Assembly (NCBI RefSeq): GCF_001590925.1
Contig: NZ_BCTU01000014.1
Location: 1 to 64,000 of the forward strand
Source of the DNA: Serratia plymuthica NBRC 102599
GTDB lineage: Bacteria > Pseudomonadota > Gammaproteobacteria > Enterobacterales > Enterobacteriaceae
DNA: 64,000 nt
Direction: 5' to 3'
The notes under the pieces: model-generated
What the model was told of the DNA's origin: nothing
The model's input: only the letters and a program-made list of their open reading frames with translations
Databases searched by the model: none
Shown here: positions 7,538-16,832 of the stretch, in pieces
Position numbering within the stretch: the stretch's first letter is position 1
How the letters are laid out: each line of letters opens with the position of its first letter
Position numbers and translations under genes: made by a program

Positions 7538-8208
7538 CGGGCTGTTTCTCCGTAACGATAAGCATGATGATAATGGCCGATTCTCATCATCTGGACAGCC
7601 GCTTAGCATACCTTACTTGCCGTGTAATGCCGAGCCCGCCCTCCCTTGGTTCACCGCTGCGGTGATGGAACATGTTGAGCCTGAGGCGGCAACATGCCAC
7701 CAGCCATTTTGTTAACGGAAAGTGAATATCGCAACAGGCCATAAAACGACGGAGCGGATTGTGCTGTAGCCCACATTTTGCGTGAACAGTCCGTTAACGG
7801 CGTAAGATTTTCGATATATCAGCCTGTTGCCGCGATTTTCGTTTAATAAAAATACGATGCCCGGCCGTTTTCGCATGAATTCCACACCGCCGTCAGGAAA
7901 CGGCATTGTCAACATGGTGGTTAAATAAAATGAAACTTTTTGATCACATTCAAGCTTCTGACAAATAGGTAAAGGCAAAAATTATGCGTTTTTTGTGCAT
8001 AAAGTATGAATAGCTCGCCCAACCTCCCGACAAAAGTAATTAACTATTCATTTTTACCCGTCAAAACCCATTGGCAACCGGCCTGCAGCCCGATCAGGGG
8101 GGGCTAACAACCGGCAGGTTTAATGGTAAATTTAGCGTCGCAAAAGTGTTATGCACTTAGTAATCCACGGTTAAACAAAATAAATACCTATATAAAAAAA
8201 GGTTGGTT
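7538..8208. promoter_or_regulatory. 671-bp divergent region upstream of glutamate dehydrogenase
   Basis: No credible gene is seen here. GG-N10-GC at 8073-8086 (TTGGCA...CTGC) fits a sigma-54 -24/-12 spacing about 120 bp before the dehydrogenase ATG, but it departs from the full consensus. GTTAACGG occurs twice (near 7710 and 7788). The leader immediately before the gene is AT-rich with AAAGG 6 nt before the ATG. Confidence 0.3.
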
Positions 8209-9483
8209 ATGGAAAAGCTATCCTACGCTTCAGAAAGCAGCACAACGGCCTGGGCCACCTACTTGCAACAAATCGACCGCGTTGCACCTTACCTCGGTGA
8301 CCTGTCTCGTTGGGTTGATACCCTCCGTCATCCCAAGCGTGCGCTGATTGTCGACATCCCCTTGCAGATGGACGACGGTTCTATCCGCCACTTCGAAGGT
8401 TTCCGCGTTCAGCACAACCTGTCGCGCGGTCCGGGTAAAGGCGGCATCCGTTACCATCCGGATGTTGATCTCGATGAAGTCATGGCGTTGTCAGCATGGA
8501 TGACCATCAAATGTGCGGCGGTCAACCTGCCTTACGGCGGTGCCAAAGGCGGTATCCGCGTCGATCCTTTCAAACTGTCTGAAGGCGAGCTGGAGCGACT
8601 GACCCGCCGCTACACCAGCGAAATCGGTTTTATCATCGGGCCGCAGAAAGATATTCCTGCGCCGGACGTCGGCACCAACTCGAAAGTCATGGCCTGGATG
8701 ATGGATACCTACTCCATGAACCACGGCACCACTATCACCGGCGTGGTTACCGGCAAACCTATTCACCTCGGCGGTTCTCTGGGCCGTGAAAAAGCCACCG
8801 GTCGCGGCGTGTTCGTCACCGGCAGCGAAGTGGCCAAACGTCTTGGCGTTGAAATTGAAGGCGCTAAAGTCGCGGTACAGGGTTTTGGTAACGTAGGCAG
8901 CGAAGCCGCTCGTCTGTTCGTTGGCGTCGGTGCCCGCGTAGTGGTGATTCAGGACCACTCGGCCACCCTGTTCAACCCGGACGGCATCGATCTGGCCGCG
9001 CTGACCGAATGGCAGACCAAGAACAAGCAGATCGCGGGCTTCCCTGGCGCCAAAGAGATTGAAAGCGAAGCCTTCTGGTCGGTTGACATGGATATCCTGA
9101 TCCCAGCGGCGCTGGAAGGCCAGATCACCCGCCAGCGCGCAGAAATCCTGAGCGCCAAGCTGGTACTGGAAGGCGCTAACGGCCCAACCTATCCAGACGC
9201 GGACGACGTGCTGCGTTCACGCAACATTACCGTAGTGCCTGACGTTATCTGTAACGCCGGCGGCGTGACCGTCAGTTACTTCGAATGGGTGCAGGATATG
9301 GCCAGCTACTTCTGGAGCGAGAGCGAAATCAACGAGCGTATGGACAAGATCATGACCGACGCTATGGTTCACGTCTGGAACAAGGCCGAAGAGAAAGCGT
9401 GCAGCCTGCGCACAGCGGCTTATATCGTCGCCTGTGAGCGTATCCTGACCGCACGTAAAGAGCGTGGCATTTACCCAGGTTAA
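8209..9483 (+). CDS. Glutamate dehydrogenase (Glu/Leu/Phe/Val dehydrogenase family)
   Basis: The product is 424 residues from ATG 8209 (AAAGG 6 nt upstream; a TTG at 8203 is less likely). The dimerisation/substrate domain holds [11 protein letters not shown] and the catalytic LPYGGAKGG (Lys113). The Rossmann domain begins [14 protein letters not shown] (GxGxxG at 225-230). The C-terminal segment is [20 protein letters not shown]. Length and sequence fit the shorter RocG/GudB-like enzymes rather than the ~447-residue E. coli GdhA type. It is probably an NAD-preferring catabolic enzyme converting glutamate to 2-oxoglutarate and ammonia in the cytosol (inference). Codon use is typical of a highly expressed gene. 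It is transcribed alone and followed by a hairpin at 9496. Confidence 0.88.
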   Translation: MEKLSYASESSTTAWATYLQQIDRVAPYLGDLSRWVDTLRHPKRALIVDIPLQMDDGSIRHFEGFRVQHNLSRGPGKGGIRYHPDVDLDEVMALSAWMTIKCAAVNLPYGGAKGGIRVDPFKLSEGELERLTRRYTSEIGFIIGPQKDIPAPDVGTNSKVMAWMMDTYSMNHGTTITGVVTGKPIHLGGSLGREKATGRGVFVTGSEVAKRLGVEIEGAKVAVQGFGNVGSEAARLFVGVGARVVVIQDHSATLFNPDGIDLAALTEWQTKNKQIAGFPGAKEIESEAFWSVDMDILIPAALEGQITRQRAEILSAKLVLEGANGPTYPDADDVLRSRNITVVPDVICNAGGVTVSYFEWVQDMASYFWSESEINERMDKIMTDAMVHVWNKAEEKACSLRTAAYIVACERILTARKERGIYPG

Positions 9484-9495
9484 TACGTTGTACTG

Positions 9496-9525
9496 CCCGG
9501 CCTGCTTTGCGGGCCGGGATATTTC
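9496..9525 (+). terminator. Terminator after glutamate dehydrogenase gene
   Basis: CCCGGCC (9496-9502) pairs with GGCCGGG (9512-9518) around a 9-nt loop. A weak T-rich run (ATATTTCCCTT) follows. It starts 13 bp past the stop codon. Confidence 0.6.
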
Positions 9526-9631
9526 CCTTCCCCCTCTGCCTTAAACCTTTCCAGTGCCGATCTTCGCTTCGGGCGAACAGCGTTTCTTCGTCACAGATTC
9601 ATTCGCGCCCTGCACACGCCACCGACGACGC

Positions 9632-9661
9632 CAGCGCAACCGGGCAAAGCCGATTGCGCTG
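9632..9661 (-). terminator. Possible hairpin 3' of the TULIP operon
   Basis: CAGCGCAA (9632-9639) and TTGCGCTG (9654-9661) form an 8-bp stem 13 bp beyond the stop of the 1138-residue gene on the minus strand. There is no T tract, so it may act as an mRNA-end stabiliser instead of a true terminator. Confidence 0.3.
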
Positions 9662-9673
9662 CGCCAGTTCGGT

Positions 9674-12600
9674 TCAATGTGAGGATTCGTTGATGCCACC
9701 GGCGATCACCGACATGCCGCCGTACCCGACCATCAGCGCATATTGAATCACGCTTTCAATCAGTTTGGCCCGAGGATCCTTGGTCACGGCGATAGGAAAC
9801 TCGAGTATGCCGCCGAAATTAAAGGCAAAGTTTGCGATAGACTCCGGGATCAATGATTGATAGCTGGTATTCCATTTGTCATGGTTTTCAACAATATTCA
9901 TGATAACCGGCACGTTCCAGACCAGATTGATCACCGACTCCACACCGGCAGATATCGTAGTGGCCAGATGCCCCGTTGGCAACGTCGCAAGCGGGATATT
10001 AACGAACCCTTTGACAATACTTATCCCGGTCAGCGTATTGTTCATTTGCTGCCACCAGGTGGCGGTCTGCGCATTGATCAACGTCGCCAGATTGGGGGAA
10101 ACATAAGACACATTGGCAATCGCACCCACCAGAGCCAACGTTTTTGGCCAACTCCCCGCGAAACTGCCATCGCCTTCCTCAGCCACGCGTTGCAGTGAAA
10201 GGACCACCACCAGCCCTACGCTGCCTGCTAATGCAAAGAACGCGGAGACCAGCCCAAACACTTTCAGACGCGCACCATCCAGGACCGGCGTTTCACCAGC
10301 GCGATATCGGTTGGCACCTGGCAGCGAAGAGGACGCCAGCGTGAAGAACTGTTGGCGAACCTGATCAAAATCTTCGGCCTCCAGTAATCCTTGAGTGAAT
10401 GCATCCCCTTGCGGAAAGGGAGTGGCGCCAAGGGTGATTTTACAAACCAGGGTGGCCGGGATGGCGGCGATAAAACAGAACAGATCGAGGAAGGAAAGTT
10501 CGTCGCCGGTCAATTCTTTGTATAGCCAGGAAATCACGGGGATATCAAGAGGCTCGTTTAGTAAGCTCAGAAAACCCTCGGCCAGTTGAACAAACACATC
10601 GATAGCAGCAAGCAGAATGTTCTCCGTGGTTTGCAGTAGGGTATCAACAATAATCGCGGTGAATTTCTGAATGATCTGAGTCACCGACAACGTATCGAAC
10701 TGGCCGATAATATCCGTTTGGATCGCGTTATAGGCCCCCACTAACGTAGCCTCTTCGCTATCCAGCAAGTTAAGCAGGTCCTGAAAAATCGCCTGATCCA
10801 CCGAAGGGGGGCTGAATGTCGAACTCGCACTCGACATATTGCCTTGATAATGGTGTATACCGAGCTGAGCCGGCGCGCTGTTTTGCCCATTCAACGGCGG
10901 ATTTAAGGCACTGGTGCCGGCCGGCGTTTGGTCAAACCCCGGAATGTCCGCCCATCTATTGATATCATTTTGCAACGCGAGAAAAACCGCAGACACTTCC
11001 GTCTTGAGGCCACTCAAGCTATTCACGCTCTGCTTCACCCATTGGGTAAACACGTTTTTCATCACGCGATGGGTGACAAGGATATCTTTGAATTCGAACA
11101 GGAACTCCAGGAACTGGATCAAATCCGTAATCGCCGTTTTGATGGCGTTAAAGACCCAAACCGCAGCCTCAACCACTTTTTCAGCGGCGTCCAGTACCGC
11201 CGCGTAGACCTTCCCGGCAATCCTGGCAATGAAGTTCCACGTTTTGCTTGCGGCATCCTCAATGATTTGAATAACGGCTTCCACACCCGACGCCAACCAA
11301 CTGAAAAGGTCACCGATGTCGACCCACAGGGCATCTATCCCATCAACGCTCAATGCGGACGACGATGCGGGCGACATTTGCACCAATGCCGTTTTCTGCA
11401 AGGCGGCAGCGCCCAATGTGCCGTAAACCTCGCCTAACTGACTATTTGATGTAGCAACGCTTTGCAGCTCCGCATTGGAGACACCGGAGCCGATCAAGGG
11501 GCTGGACGAGCCGTCAGCATGGGTAATGGTGGCCTGCTTCAGGCTGTCGACGCTATTAAGTTGCGCAATTTTCCGCATCGGTTTGTCCATCGGGTCCACC
11601 AACGTGGCTGGCCCATTGGCGGGCAATACGCTCAATCGGGTCCCGGTCAGGCCGTTTATCCATTCGATTACGGTTATGCTGCCAAACTCATCGGTATTTA
11701 TCTGAATGCCGGCGGCATCAACAATATAATACAAATGATTGATATAGACGCCGACTCTGGATCCGGCGCTGATGGATACCCTTTCCCCTGCCAGCGGTTG
11801 GTTATTCTCATCGCTGACCTGGATCCGGGTGGTATAGGAACTGTATTTTTGGGTATCTTTACTATCCGGCGAAGGCAGCGTAATACTCTGTGACGTCCAC
11901 AGCGTATTGTCGGTCGATTTCACCCATTTATTCAACAGATTGCCCGCTACCGTGAAGAAGGTGTTGCCGTCGTCCACCCGGTTCAGATAAGGCGAGAACT
12001 GATCGACCGCCGTGACGATTGGCAATGGATAGCTCCATGCTGAAGGCGATGCCAGCTCTTGACCCAATGGGCATCGGAGGTAAAAAATCTCGTCGTTGCC
12101 ATTCAATCCCCAGACAACGGACATATTGTTGGATTGCGCAGCGTACATTTTTCTCACGCCGTTAAATAGACTGCTTTGCGCCAGTAAAACGCCAATGGCG
12201 CCATCCGTCTGATTATCACTCGCAAAGCAGTAAAGCCCACCGTTGCTGCAAACATACAGATCGCTGGACATATTGGGTTTACGGCAGGAGGCAATGCTGT
12301 CGGCAATCAGGTTGCCGGGGAGCAATAAACGGGCCGAAAGCGCCGGTATAGCGGGGTTGAACACATTGTACAGCGGCTGGAAAATCAACTGCGGGTTGCC
12401 GTCGACCTGTCCGGCAGTATACAGCCCATCGATTGTCGGCTGGTGAGGGCTACCGGACAAATACTGGCGCCCCAAACAGCTACTGTAGCTGCCGGCCTCC
12501 AAATCTATCGACACATCGTGCGGCATCCAGGCGGGCGTACCCAGGGTGTTGATGTAATAGCGGGAAATCAGATGTTCAGCGCTGCTGGGATCCCTCAATA

Positions 12601-13090
12601 TATCGACAACGATATATTGTTTGTTGTTAAGGGTCTCGCTCAGATAAACGCCGGCAATGGTGATGTTCTTTGTCGGGTTATCGAACGGATACTGAACCCA
12701 CACCGGTTTTTTTAACCAATCGGTATCGGCATTGGAATTGCCCAGGTTCAGAAACAAATGATCGTTTACGCCGTCATTAAGCACCATCGCCAGGCCAACA
12801 GTGCCATCAACCATGCTTTGCCCTGCATCAAACATTTTACAAACAACGTTACTCTGCCCGGGAAAACTCTGCGCAATCTGCCCGGCGCTGATATTGTGTT
12901 TTTCCCAACCGGTATCATGTTTTATCGACTCTTCGGTGGCGTAAAACGCGCCGTCCGAACCCACTGAAAACAACAGCGAGTTGCCACTGCGGGTTTGGAG
13001 AGCTTCAAACTGCTTCTCCGGCGACATCAGTAACGTCTGTTTGTAATTTTTCATCAACTCTACCGAGACTTCTACTTTTGGCGTAGTCAT
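9674..13090 (-). CDS. Large multidomain protein of unknown function (beta-propeller-like N-terminus, helical C-terminus)
   Basis: The product is 1138 residues with no signal peptide. About 1-420 consists of repeated short beta segments with W/Y/D-rich turns, suggesting a beta-propeller or lectin-like module. About 425-520 (TTRIQVSDENNQPLAGERVSISAG, then a Tyr-rich pair of strands) looks like an Ig/Big-like domain. About 605-690 is a run of amphipathic helices rich in Ala/Val/Ile (AAEKVVEAAVWVFNAIKTAI). About 820-1130 contains several strongly hydrophobic stretches, for example GLVSAFFALAGSVGLVVVLSL, which could insert into membranes. It starts 13 bp after the TULIP gene's stop with AAGG 7 nt from the ATG, so the two form an operon. 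I do not recognise an annotated family. A secreted toxin or membrane-active partner of the TULIP protein is only inference. Confidence 0.8.
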   Translation of the reverse strand: MTTPKVEVSVELMKNYKQTLLMSPEKQFEALQTRSGNSLLFSVGSDGAFYATEESIKHDTGWEKHNISAGQIAQSFPGQSNVVCKMFDAGQSMVDGTVGLAMVLNDGVNDHLFLNLGNSNADTDWLKKPVWVQYPFDNPTKNITIAGVYLSETLNNKQYIVVDILRDPSSAEHLISRYYINTLGTPAWMPHDVSIDLEAGSYSSCLGRQYLSGSPHQPTIDGLYTAGQVDGNPQLIFQPLYNVFNPAIPALSARLLLPGNLIADSIASCRKPNMSSDLYVCSNGGLYCFASDNQTDGAIGVLLAQSSLFNGVRKMYAAQSNNMSVVWGLNGNDEIFYLRCPLGQELASPSAWSYPLPIVTAVDQFSPYLNRVDDGNTFFTVAGNLLNKWVKSTDNTLWTSQSITLPSPDSKDTQKYSSYTTRIQVSDENNQPLAGERVSISAGSRVGVYINHLYYIVDAAGIQINTDEFGSITVIEWINGLTGTRLSVLPANGPATLVDPMDKPMRKIAQLNSVDSLKQATITHADGSSSPLIGSGVSNAELQSVATSNSQLGEVYGTLGAAALQKTALVQMSPASSSALSVDGIDALWVDIGDLFSWLASGVEAVIQIIEDAASKTWNFIARIAGKVYAAVLDAAEKVVEAAVWVFNAIKTAITDLIQFLEFLFEFKDILVTHRVMKNVFTQWVKQSVNSLSGLKTEVSAVFLALQNDINRWADIPGFDQTPAGTSALNPPLNGQNSAPAQLGIHHYQGNMSSASSTFSPPSVDQAIFQDLLNLLDSEEATLVGAYNAIQTDIIGQFDTLSVTQIIQKFTAIIVDTLLQTTENILLAAIDVFVQLAEGFLSLLNEPLDIPVISWLYKELTGDELSFLDLFCFIAAIPATLVCKITLGATPFPQGDAFTQGLLEAEDFDQVRQQFFTLASSSLPGANRYRAGETPVLDGARLKVFGLVSAFFALAGSVGLVVVLSLQRVAEEGDGSFAGSWPKTLALVGAIANVSYVSPNLATLINAQTATWWQQMNNTLTGISIVKGFVNIPLATLPTGHLATTISAGVESVINLVWNVPVIMNIVENHDKWNTSYQSLIPESIANFAFNFGGILEFPIAVTKDPRAKLIESVIQYALMVGYGGMSVIAGGINESSH

Positions 13091-13103
13091 ATTATTTACC
13101 TTC

Positions 13104-14807
13104 TTAGAATTTAGCCGGCTTAATCGACTTGGCTGTCAGTCCGGGTTGAACATAAGAAATATGTGAAACCAGGTCCTGATTGTTAGAGAAAACTACGTCT
13201 TTGAAGGTAAATGTTTTGCCTCCAGGGAAAACGAAACGTTGGGCGACGTTTAACGGCATACTGTGAAACCCCGTCTGAGAAAAATCGCTGGCCCAGTCGG
13301 CAATATCGCCCACCAGATCATTAAGGCCGGTAAAGATTTCAATAAACCAGTTGGTGCTCGGCGTAGCATCGGAATTATCAACAGGTACTGAAATCAGACT
13401 GGCGGATAAATGCCCTTCCTGGTCGATAGCCAATGTATAGGTGTCTGTAATGGTCTTGTTTATTGCGTTCCAGCTCTCCGAGGATTGCAGGGATCGAATA
13501 TAGACCGAAACGACAAATTTTTGCTCGACGACAATGGTATTGCCGGTAAAGGTAACGGTAGCATTGTACGTCGTACCCAATTTCATCTCGCCCATGTCGC
13601 CGCCAAGCCCTGCATCATCATTGTCTGAGGAGCTGTAGGAATAGGTTAAAATAGTATTCCCTGTTGCCGGAATATTCACGGTCGGCGTTTGATAAGGCGT
13701 CATTGACCAACTGTAATTGATCGTCGTATCAAGAAAGCCGGAAAGCCAAACTCTCACCCAGGCTTTATAACAGTTTGCTGATACGTAATTGGATAGCTGA
13801 CTTTTAAAATAATCAGCGAAGGTATTTCTGTTTATTGCAATAACGCCGTCAAAACTGGACTCTTCAGCAGGTTCGATCCAGTTCCAGGAGAAAGGCACCG
13901 CAGGTGGAAGGCTGTTACCATTGACTTCACACAGATAATTAAGCGTATTTAAATCATTAGTGCTGGTACTGATCGGTGTATAGGGGCTGACCTCAAGTTC
14001 CATTTTAGTCAACTTGAGGGTCGACGGATTGTTGTCGGGCGTGTTCTGTACGATAGAGTAATTCAACACGGGTTGGGCATTGGCTTTCATTGCCGTGAAA
14101 TAGGCGCCTAAAAACACTTCGGACAATACCGTGTAGGCCGGTGTGCCTGGTGTAACGCCACTGATGGTTGGCGTTGACTCCAGCGCTGCGTTATCTAAAT
14201 CAAAAAACAGTTGCTGTACGCTGAAAGCATCCGGCCCCAGATTGTTAAGCTGTTCCTGAACGTCCGGCGGCAGATCGGCATTATCCGTAATTTGTTTTAA
14301 TGAAACGATGGAGGTAAAAAGCCAGGGCGAATCGGTAGGCTGTGTGGCGCTGAAAAAACTGGTCAGGCCATGTCGGCCAAAGTTGCAGGTCACGACCGTA
14401 AACTGCGCGCAAATCAGAGTGAAAATGACTGACTGGCTGGTGGGTTGCAACGTAACGATATCGGGAATGGCATTAGGCTCTATGTCGGCAGGGATACCTA
14501 TAGCCGCCTCGAAGGCAAAATAGAAATTGCTGTTATTAATATTTTCTATTTCAGGTGTCATGGGGTCGCCCTGATTCCAACTTGGCACGGTTAGCGGATC
14601 GGTCCCCTGCGTTTGCTGCAAGAGTTCATCTCGGGATATCGCTACCGGTTGGCCTTGATCATCTTGATTCCAATACATCCTTACCGTGGGAAAAACGGAA
14701 TTATATAAATACTCTTTCATCGTTCCGTTAATACTGGCCTGAGAAGTGGCCACGACGAAGTCATAACCATAGTGAGAGTCTGATAAATTAGATTGATTTG
14801 CACTCAT
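13104..14807 (-). CDS. TULIP-domain protein resembling clostridial P47/OrfX proteins
   Basis: The product is 567 residues and starts at ATG 14807 with GGAGG 8 nt upstream. The N-terminus SHYGYDFVVATSQASINGTMKEYL matches the opening of the P47/OrfX family, whose members begin with a Y-G/N-W/Y-D motif and an alternating helix leading into a TULIP (lipid-binding, BPI-like) fold. The remainder is beta-rich with conserved-looking Trp/Tyr segments (FSWNWIEPAEESSFDGVIAI) and ends without a hydrophobic anchor. No signal peptide is present. P47/OrfX genes accompany botulinum-like and insecticidal toxin genes in clostridia. Here the protein pairs with the 1138-residue gene. The assignment rests on remembered N-terminal similarity and length. 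Confidence 0.68.
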   Translation of the reverse strand: MSANQSNLSDSHYGYDFVVATSQASINGTMKEYLYNSVFPTVRMYWNQDDQGQPVAISRDELLQQTQGTDPLTVPSWNQGDPMTPEIENINNSNFYFAFEAAIGIPADIEPNAIPDIVTLQPTSQSVIFTLICAQFTVVTCNFGRHGLTSFFSATQPTDSPWLFTSIVSLKQITDNADLPPDVQEQLNNLGPDAFSVQQLFFDLDNAALESTPTISGVTPGTPAYTVLSEVFLGAYFTAMKANAQPVLNYSIVQNTPDNNPSTLKLTKMELEVSPYTPISTSTNDLNTLNYLCEVNGNSLPPAVPFSWNWIEPAEESSFDGVIAINRNTFADYFKSQLSNYVSANCYKAWVRVWLSGFLDTTINYSWSMTPYQTPTVNIPATGNTILTYSYSSSDNDDAGLGGDMGEMKLGTTYNATVTFTGNTIVVEQKFVVSVYIRSLQSSESWNAINKTITDTYTLAIDQEGHLSASLISVPVDNSDATPSTNWFIEIFTGLNDLVGDIADWASDFSQTGFHSMPLNVAQRFVFPGGKTFTFKDVVFSNNQDLVSHISYVQPGLTAKSIKPAKF

Positions 14808-14820
14808 GATAAACGCCTCC

Positions 14821-14845
14821 TCGTTGCCTACCGAGTAGGCAACGA
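14821..14845 (-). promoter_or_regulatory. Perfect 11-bp hairpin abutting the Shine-Dalgarno of the TULIP gene
   Basis: TCGTTGCCTAC (14821-14831) and GTAGGCAACGA (14835-14845) are exact inverse complements with a 3-nt loop. In the minus-strand mRNA the stem ends at the base before GGAGG (14816-14820). It could be a 5' stabiliser, a protein-binding element or a translational control structure; no T tract follows. Confidence 0.65.
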
Positions 14846-15538
14846 TATCGTTAAGTTATATTTAGCTGCGCAATAAAACTCCTGAGTTTAAAATTATCTA
14901 AAAAATACCCAAAGCCGTGTTAAATACCTGCAAGCTCGAATAAACGAGCCAATATCATTGCTGATATTTAGCATGGATCTTCCTGGTGGTATCATACCCA
15001 GATAAATTGACAATACTTATCTACGGAGTGATCTATGAACCCGTTACAGATCGATAAATATGACTTGGCATACTTATACCCGCTAATACATGCACGTAAT
15101 ATACATTGTTAGCAGGTTAATAATAATGTATTGCAATGGCTGGGCGTTGTTTTTACACGGACGTTCCGCGAAAAATTAACACGCCACAAACCTATTCCCA
15201 GCAGAAACTTTAATATAGGATACCAGTAGGCATATGCAAGCAACCTGACGGATATAAATATCCTGCATTAAGAATAACCATACTAACAATATGATTATGC
15301 TGTTAGATTTAATTTATTTATCTTATTGAAAAAAATATTTCATCAAAAATGCCTTAATCAATACCCGTAAAGTTGCTTTCAGGCTGCGAGTAAAATATTG
15401 CCTGTCACTACGGGGCGTTCTCCAGGCGTATCGACAGGGTATCGAAGAAAAGACAAGCCGCTGTCTTGATTCTGGTTCGCGCACCCTGCCCGCATAAGCT
15501 ATATGTTAGGGATCCTTTCCCCTCCGGAGAATTTCCTC
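14846..15538. other. ~690-bp AT-rich intergenic region between the TULIP operon and the DJ-1 gene
   Basis: The promoters of both divergent units should lie here. A TTGACA hexamer occurs at 15007-15012. A 25-codon ORF with a good ribosome-binding site lies at 15035-15112 (listed separately). Nothing else was recognised. The AT-richness contrasts with the neighbouring metabolic genes and fits an acquired TULIP locus. Confidence 0.5.
15035..15112 (+). CDS. Possible 25-residue ORF or decayed gene start
   Basis: ATG 15035 follows GGAG with 6-nt spacing. The peptide MNPLQIDKYDLAYLYPLIHA continues for five more residues to TAG. It loosely resembles the first residues of a LysR-type regulator (a D-L-x-L-L pattern), so it may be a truncated relic. 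No continuation in other frames was found. It may equally be chance. Confidence 0.2.
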   Translation: MNPLQIDKYDLAYLYPLIHARNIHC

Positions 15539-16108
15539 ATGAGCAAGAAAAAGATCCTGATGCTGGTCGGCGACTATGCCGAAGATTACGAAACCATGGT
15601 GCCGTTTCAGGCATTGCAAATGATTGGTCACCAGGTGGATGCCGTCTGCCCCGATAAGGTCAAAGGCGACTACATCATGACGGCTATCCATGATTTTGAC
15701 GGTGCGCAGACCTACAGTGAAAAACCCGGCCACCGCTTTATCCTGAATGCCGATTTTGCCGCCGCACGGGAGGAGGATTATGACGCCCTGCTGATCCCCG
15801 GCGGCAGAGCGCCCGAGTACCTGCGCCTCAACCCGCAGGTGATCAAGTTGGTGCAGGCGTTTGACGCTGCACGCAAACCGATAGCCGCCGTCTGCCACGG
15901 CCCGCAACTGCTGGCCGCCGCCAATGTGTTGAAAGGCCGCACCTGCAGCGCCTACCCGGCCTGCGCTCCTGAAGTGCAGTTAGCCGGCGGGCATTATGCG
16001 GATATCGGTATCGATCAGGCCCACGTCGACGGCAATCTGGTGACCGCCCCAGCCTGGCCGGCACATCCGCAGTGGCTGGCGAAATTTGCCGAGGTGTTGG
16101 AACAATAA
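15539..16108 (+). CDS. DJ-1/PfpI-family protein (type 1 glutamine amidotransferase-like)
   Basis: The product is 189 residues from ATG 15539 (CCGGAGA upstream; an in-frame ATG at 15503 lacks a site). The fold starts [16 protein letters not shown]. The nucleophile elbow [16 protein letters not shown] carries Cys119-His120, and Glu15/Glu18 near the N-terminus are placed to lower its pKa. The [13 protein letters not shown] loop is typical of the PfpI branch. Members act as protein deglycases or chaperones, or hydrate glyoxal; the function is not decidable here. It is a single gene, divergent from the TULIP operon and convergent with the DUF1493 gene. Confidence 0.88.
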   Translation: MSKKKILMLVGDYAEDYETMVPFQALQMIGHQVDAVCPDKVKGDYIMTAIHDFDGAQTYSEKPGHRFILNADFAAAREEDYDALLIPGGRAPEYLRLNPQVIKLVQAFDAARKPIAAVCHGPQLLAAANVLKGRTCSAYPACAPEVQLAGGHYADIGIDQAHVDGNLVTAPAWPAHPQWLAKFAEVLEQ

Positions 16109-16117
16109 ACCCGGCGC

Positions 16118-16147
16118 AAAAAAGGCCCGCAATCGGACATGCGGGCC
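16118..16147 (-). terminator. Terminator of the DUF1493 gene (minus strand)
   Basis: Read on the minus strand, GGCCCGCA pairs with TGCGGGCC (16124-16131 and 16140-16147) around an 8-nt loop and is followed by six T (16118-16123). It lies 127 bp past the DUF1493 stop and just after the convergent DJ-1 gene, so it may also limit plus-strand read-through. Confidence 0.7.
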
Positions 16148-16273
16148 AACAGCACAGCACAAGGCATCTATTCTGATGCTGCCTCTATCATAAGAAATTC
16201 TCTTTTCCGCCGGCGTTAATTTAGCGTCTGGGAACAGAAAATAATGCGTTATGTTATCCGTACCGGTTTCGCA

Positions 16274-16651
16274 TCATTTTAATTGTTCAATCAGAAAATG
16301 GATATCATAAAGCCAGCGCTTGGCCCGGGCGGATCGTACCAGCATGTAAACATACAGCGGCCGGATCCTGTCCATTTCCAGATCCCAGTCATTCACGCGG
16401 CGAGGCGACGCGGAGAATAATATCCCCGACTTTGCTTCTTGCCGAAAATACAGATCGTGATTGTAACTGCTGTTGTCTATGTTGAAGGTGTCGAAGTAGC
16501 CGCGCATCAGCGTCTCAGCCATCGGTAAGGTCAGGTTAAGCTCTTTGTTTATCTCGGTATTCAGAGTGACGGCAATGCCCTTTTTAAGAAATCCAGGCGT
16601 GTTATATCTGTCGATAACGGAAATCACTTGTTGCTGAATATCACTGTCCAT
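16274..16651 (-). CDS. DUF1493 family protein
   Basis: The product is 125 residues. LNLTLPMAETLMRGYFDTFNIDNSSYNHDLYF followed by PLYVYMLVRSARAKRWLYD matches the DUF1493 pattern, including the acyl-carrier-protein-like first half and a C-terminal S-A-x-x-x-R-W helix. No function is established for the family. The small size and similarity of the N-terminal half to an ACP-like helical bundle are the only structural hints. It is a single gene with its own terminator at 16118. Confidence 0.72.
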   Translation of the reverse strand: MDSDIQQQVISVIDRYNTPGFLKKGIAVTLNTEINKELNLTLPMAETLMRGYFDTFNIDNSSYNHDLYFRQEAKSGILFSASPRRVNDWDLEMDRIRPLYVYMLVRSARAKRWLYDIHFLIEQLK

Positions 16652-16832
16652 TTCAACCTCAATATATTTGGCCGCGGGAAAGAAGCGATATTTCTCTGAC
16701 CTTTCTTATTGTATCGAGTTCTGCGGGTCGGGGTTATTTTCCTTTTCTTTACATTTCTCTCACCGGATAAATATAAAAAACGCAGGGTGATAACACCACC
16801 CTGCGTAATCGGTTTATTGATTGCGAATAAAG

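Noticed and set aside
7712..7978. 88-residue open frame on the minus strand upstream of glutamate dehydrogenase
   Set aside because: No ribosome-binding site, no family resemblance, and it covers a likely promoter region.
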